Positions 61,563 to 64,000 of a DNA stretch of 64,000 nucleotides are shown here, piece by piece (the first letter of the stretch is position 1; the number at the start of each line of letters is the position of its first letter). Location: the NCBI GenBank assembly GCA_958296035.1, contig OY282431.1, positions 3,456,037 through 3,520,036 of the forward strand, in the 5' to 3' direction. Origin of the DNA: Paracoccaceae bacterium (GTDB lineage Bacteria > Pseudomonadota > Alphaproteobacteria > Rhodobacterales > Rhodobacteraceae). The translations under genes were made by a program, and so were the position numbers. The notes below the pieces were generated by a model. That model did not search any database. It was given only the letters and a program-made list of their open reading frames with translations, and was not told the DNA's origin.

Positions 61563-64000
61563 TCAGCGCACAAACTGCACCTGGTCCAGAGACGGCCCCT
61601 CTGCAAGGGTACCGCTCTTCAAGTCCCTGCTGATCGTGTTGACGAGGTCCCGAAAATGTGAGTCGGCATAGATCAGGAAGCCGTCGAGATTGTCGAGGAT
61701 GATCTCGCACAAATCCCCCGACATTGGCACGAACAACACGCCTTCGTAGGCATTCCGACCGTGTTCGGCCAGAATTTCTGAAATCCTGCGCTCGCTTTCG
61801 CTCTGGCTCCGGCCGGCAATGCGCTTCGGAAAGCGGAAATACCCGCGCAGGCCGGAAAAAGTCGGCAGCCTTGTGAATCGAATGATGACCCTCGGCTCGT
61901 CGCGTTTTCCGGACCACAGGAAAACCGGATGCTCGAGTTCCTTGCTGGCCAGCCGGTGCAACAACTGCACGGTCACCTTTCCGGATGGAACTATAGCCGG
62001 AAGCTTGGTCAGGTCGACCTTGTTCTTGTACACAACAATCCCGCGATGGGTCGTTCCCTCGTTGTCGCGGTAGAGTGTCATCACACCCAGTTGATTGGTG
62101 GCCGCAACCTGCATGGCAGTCAGATGATTGCCGCTCAATATCTGTACGGGTGCCTTTCGGTTGACCGTAATTTGACGCGCAAATTCCCGCATATGACGAA
62201 GATTGGCACCGGACTCGATGCCGATCTGGAATCTGACCGCAGCGTTTGGCAGGGCGATCAATCGGCTCACGGAAATTGTTTCCGGGCGTGAGGCTCCTGG
62301 CGATACAGCCCGCACACGATAGGCCTGGGGCATGTCGGCAAATTTCTGGTCAGGCGAGTTCAGTTTGACAATGGTGCGTAGCGAGTTGTCCTTGATGTCC
62401 GACTGGTCGAATTGCAACACCCGGCCCGGCCTGATGTTGCGCAATAGAAAAATCAGCCGATTCAGACGCCGATGCTTGTTGCGAAACCTGAACGGTTGAT
62501 CGGCCAGATTCTCCACCGCATCCTCGTAGCGCACGCCGGTCGGCAGCAAGGGACGCAATGTGCCGGGCAGATTCATCTCCACAATGTCGGCATGGGTGGC
62601 AAATCCCTCGGTGCCGTCCGAAACCTTTGCCTGGTTGACCATGGCCTGCATGGCATCCGGTGATATGGCCTCTTCCGAAAAGTGGTGGATGCCGGTCGAC
62701 ACGTAGAGTGGCGCATGAAATGCCGAAACGTCGAGGTCCCCGCGGTCGGTTTCAAGCCCCGAAAAAAGTGATTGGCCATGAATCTCGATCTCGCCGGTCA
62801 ACTCCCTTGGCCGCAAGGGATTCTCGCCGCGACTCTCCAGTTCTTCCACTATGGCATCGAATTCGAACTTGATCAGATCGACAAGCCGCGACTGGTCCCT
62901 GGCATTGAGAACAATCGAGCGGGAAAGCACGCGATTGGCCACCGAGTCCGTGACGCGACGCGTGAGAACCGCATCGGCGGCTGAGCTGATTCTGTCGATC
63001 GACAATTCACTGTCAGGATCTCCGAGGAGACTCCAGAACCCCAGGCGGCGGGCCAGGTCGGGGTTGGTTTCCAGAACCTGGGTCGTTGCCTGGTCGCCGA
63101 TGCGATTGAGCAGGTCCGGAATGTCGTCGAGCAGCAGGGGATGCGATCGGTTGCCATCGACGCTGGCCCCGAGAACCCGCAACTTGCGGTTGCGCTGTTG
63201 AAGGATCCGCATTTCCGGAATCAGCCCGGTGGATACCGACACGACACGCGGGCGGGCGACCTGCCCGTAACGATTGCCGCGTCCCTGGGCCTGAATGTAC
63301 CTGATGATATCAAGGGGCGTTTCCATTTCGATCAGGGTTCTTGGTCGCTGGTCCTTAAATCCCGGCGAAGCGTGATACGACCCTCCGGTCGCACCGGCCT
63401 GGTTGTAAAGCAGTACGTCAGTCGAGCCATCATTGAAGGCGTCGACGATTTTCTTGCGGTTTCTGCTATCGATGCGCAGAATGCGTCCTTTCCGATAGGC
63501 CAGGTGGCGACCGGTAATCTCGTCGGAGCTGATGCCCTTTTCGGCCAGTCCTTCATGCAAGGCATCAATAGGAGAGGCTGGCAGTTCTTCGGGCAAGGCC
63601 GCGATCAATGCACTGATCTCGTCCGCCATTGCGGCAAAGCGGGTGTCGAGCCGACGGGCGTCGCACCGCTGGTCGGCCACGCGAACATAATAGATTGTGT
63701 CGATCACCCTGTTGATCTGATCGGCGAGCGTGAGCTTCAGGGGCTCATCTGTATCGCCTACCCTGCCGGCGGCGGCATGTTCCTGGAACAGCTGGGCACC
63801 GGTCGAATAGAAGGTGATCAGGGGCTTGCGTCCCTGGTTGATTTCGTTTTGCGTTTCCTCGATGACCTGCTCTATCTTGATGGAATTGATGATGAGGCGG
63901 GCCAGGCGAGCCAGTATCCCGCCCGGCATCGGGGAATATTGGTTGAGTGCGTTCGACTGGGCCCTGGCAGTGGCCTCGTCAAATCCGTCTCGCAACAGAT
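61563..64000 (-). CDS. Strawberry-notch-type helicase/ATPase, C-terminal part (runs off window)
   Basis: The open frame is at least 810 residues and reaches the right edge with no sure start; the first in-window start-like codon (TTG 63995) is probably internal. The visible part has DVLLYNQAGATGGSYHASPG, RPRTLIEMETPLDIIRYIQA and QGRGNRYGQVARPRVVSVST. These are the SNF2-type motif V/VI (QxxGRxxR) of the strawberry notch helicase C domain found in large phage- and ICE-encoded helicase proteins. The last 450 residues are mostly beta-rich and not assigned. The N-terminal ATPase or methylase domain must be outside the window. Confidence 0.82.
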   Translation of the reverse strand, partial: LLRDGFDEATARAQSNALNQYSPMPGGILARLARLIINSIKIEQVIEETQNEINQGRKPLITFYSTGAQLFQEHAAAGRVGDTDEPLKLTLADQINRVIDTIYYVRVADQRCDARRLDTRFAAMADEISALIAALPEELPASPIDALHEGLAEKGISSDEITGRHLAYRKGRILRIDSRNRKKIVDAFNDGSTDVLLYNQAGATGGSYHASPGFKDQRPRTLIEMETPLDIIRYIQAQGRGNRYGQVARPRVVSVSTGLIPEMRILQQRNRKLRVLGASVDGNRSHPLLLDDIPDLLNRIGDQATTQVLETNPDLARRLGFWSLLGDPDSELSIDRISSAADAVLTRRVTDSVANRVLSRSIVLNARDQSRLVDLIKFEFDAIVEELESRGENPLRPRELTGEIEIHGQSLFSGLETDRGDLDVSAFHAPLYVSTGIHHFSEEAISPDAMQAMVNQAKVSDGTEGFATHADIVEMNLPGTLRPLLPTGVRYEDAVENLADQPFRFRNKHRRLNRLIFLLRNIRPGRVLQFDQSDIKDNSLRTIVKLNSPDQKFADMPQAYRVRAVSPGASRPETISVSRLIALPNAAVRFQIGIESGANLRHMREFARQITVNRKAPVQILSGNHLTAMQVAATNQLGVMTLYRDNEGTTHRGIVVYKNKVDLTKLPAIVPSGKVTVQLLHRLASKELEHPVFLWSGKRDEPRVIIRFTRLPTFSGLRGYFRFPKRIAGRSQSESERRISEILAEHGRNAYEGVLFVPMSGDLCEIILDNLDGFLIYADSHFRDLVNTISRDLKSGTLAEGPSLDQVQFVR

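Noticed and set aside
1-64000. CRISPR arrays, rRNA genes, further tRNAs and riboswitches
   Set aside because: I looked for regularly spaced repeats, ribosomal signatures, cloverleaf patterns and typical leader motifs and saw only the one tRNA; no array or riboswitch was evident by eye.

Overview
The window looks like the chromosome of an alphaproteobacterium, plausibly a Rhodospirillales-type lineage. The best evidence is the order rnd, kdsD, lptC, lptA, lptB, hpf, ptsN, together with an alphaproteobacterial NDUFA9-like NAD(P)-binding protein and a GcrA-type DNA-binding domain. Coding density is modest. There are several broken genes, at least three insertion-sequence remnants and gaps of 0.3-1 kb between small operons, which suggests an accessory-rich genome with ongoing gene decay.

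Layout. 1-2.1 kb: an edge-truncated NDUFA9-like gene, a reductase interrupted by an in-frame stop, and tRNA-Leu(CAG). 2.2-7.5 kb: a core envelope block of RNase D, KdsD, LptCAB, short HPF and PtsN; rpoN, usual between lptB and hpf in this neighbourhood, is absent. 7.5-16 kb: an island between ptsN and galU with a partial type IVB secretion set on the minus strand (IcmD-like, IcmJ/DotN-like, an unrecognised 496-residue protein, and an IcmB/DotO-like ATPase). Beside it are a GcrA-like/zinc-ribbon protein, a CHC2-type primase-like protein and a dNMP-kinase-like P-loop protein, so it reads as part of an integrative or plasmid-derived element. 16.1-27.9 kb: galU, then a divergent sugar or polyol locus. 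One arm holds permease, binding protein, an ABC ATPase fused to a second binding-protein domain, and two short-chain dehydrogenases. The other arm holds a split transketolase, an FGGY kinase and a SorC-type regulator. Palindromes lie in the shared promoter region.

28-51.7 kb: catabolic and transport islets. They comprise a YejA-like peptide-binding protein, a class I CoA-transferase pair, an ACMSD-like amidohydrolase, a protein made of three Rid domains in one chain, a tripartite tricarboxylate transporter, a run of CoA enzymes (VOC epimerase, crotonase, CaiB-type transferase) with an enolase-superfamily enzyme, a RidA-like protein, an ABC uptake system and a Kv-like ion channel. IS4 and IS5 transposase relics and an ImmA/IrrE-like fragment lie among them.

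52.3-57 kb: a nested mobile element. An ISKra4-type transposase gene is split by a 3132-bp element carrying a DUF5372-like gene, a 57-residue ORF and a 724-residue large serine recombinase. Removing the insert restores an uninterrupted 460-codon transposase frame and leaves one copy of GTCCA.

57.2-64 kb: a D-amino-acid module (DgcA racemase-like, DgcN acetyltransferase-like, DppA-type D-aminopeptidase), a gap with a possible ABC ATPase relic, and the C-terminal part of a strawberry-notch-type helicase running off the right edge.

The most noteworthy items are the nested recombinase element with its repeats, the partial IVB secretion island with an unknown member, the ABC ATPase/binding-protein fusion, and the single-chain triple Rid protein that lacks the canonical arginine in every repeat.
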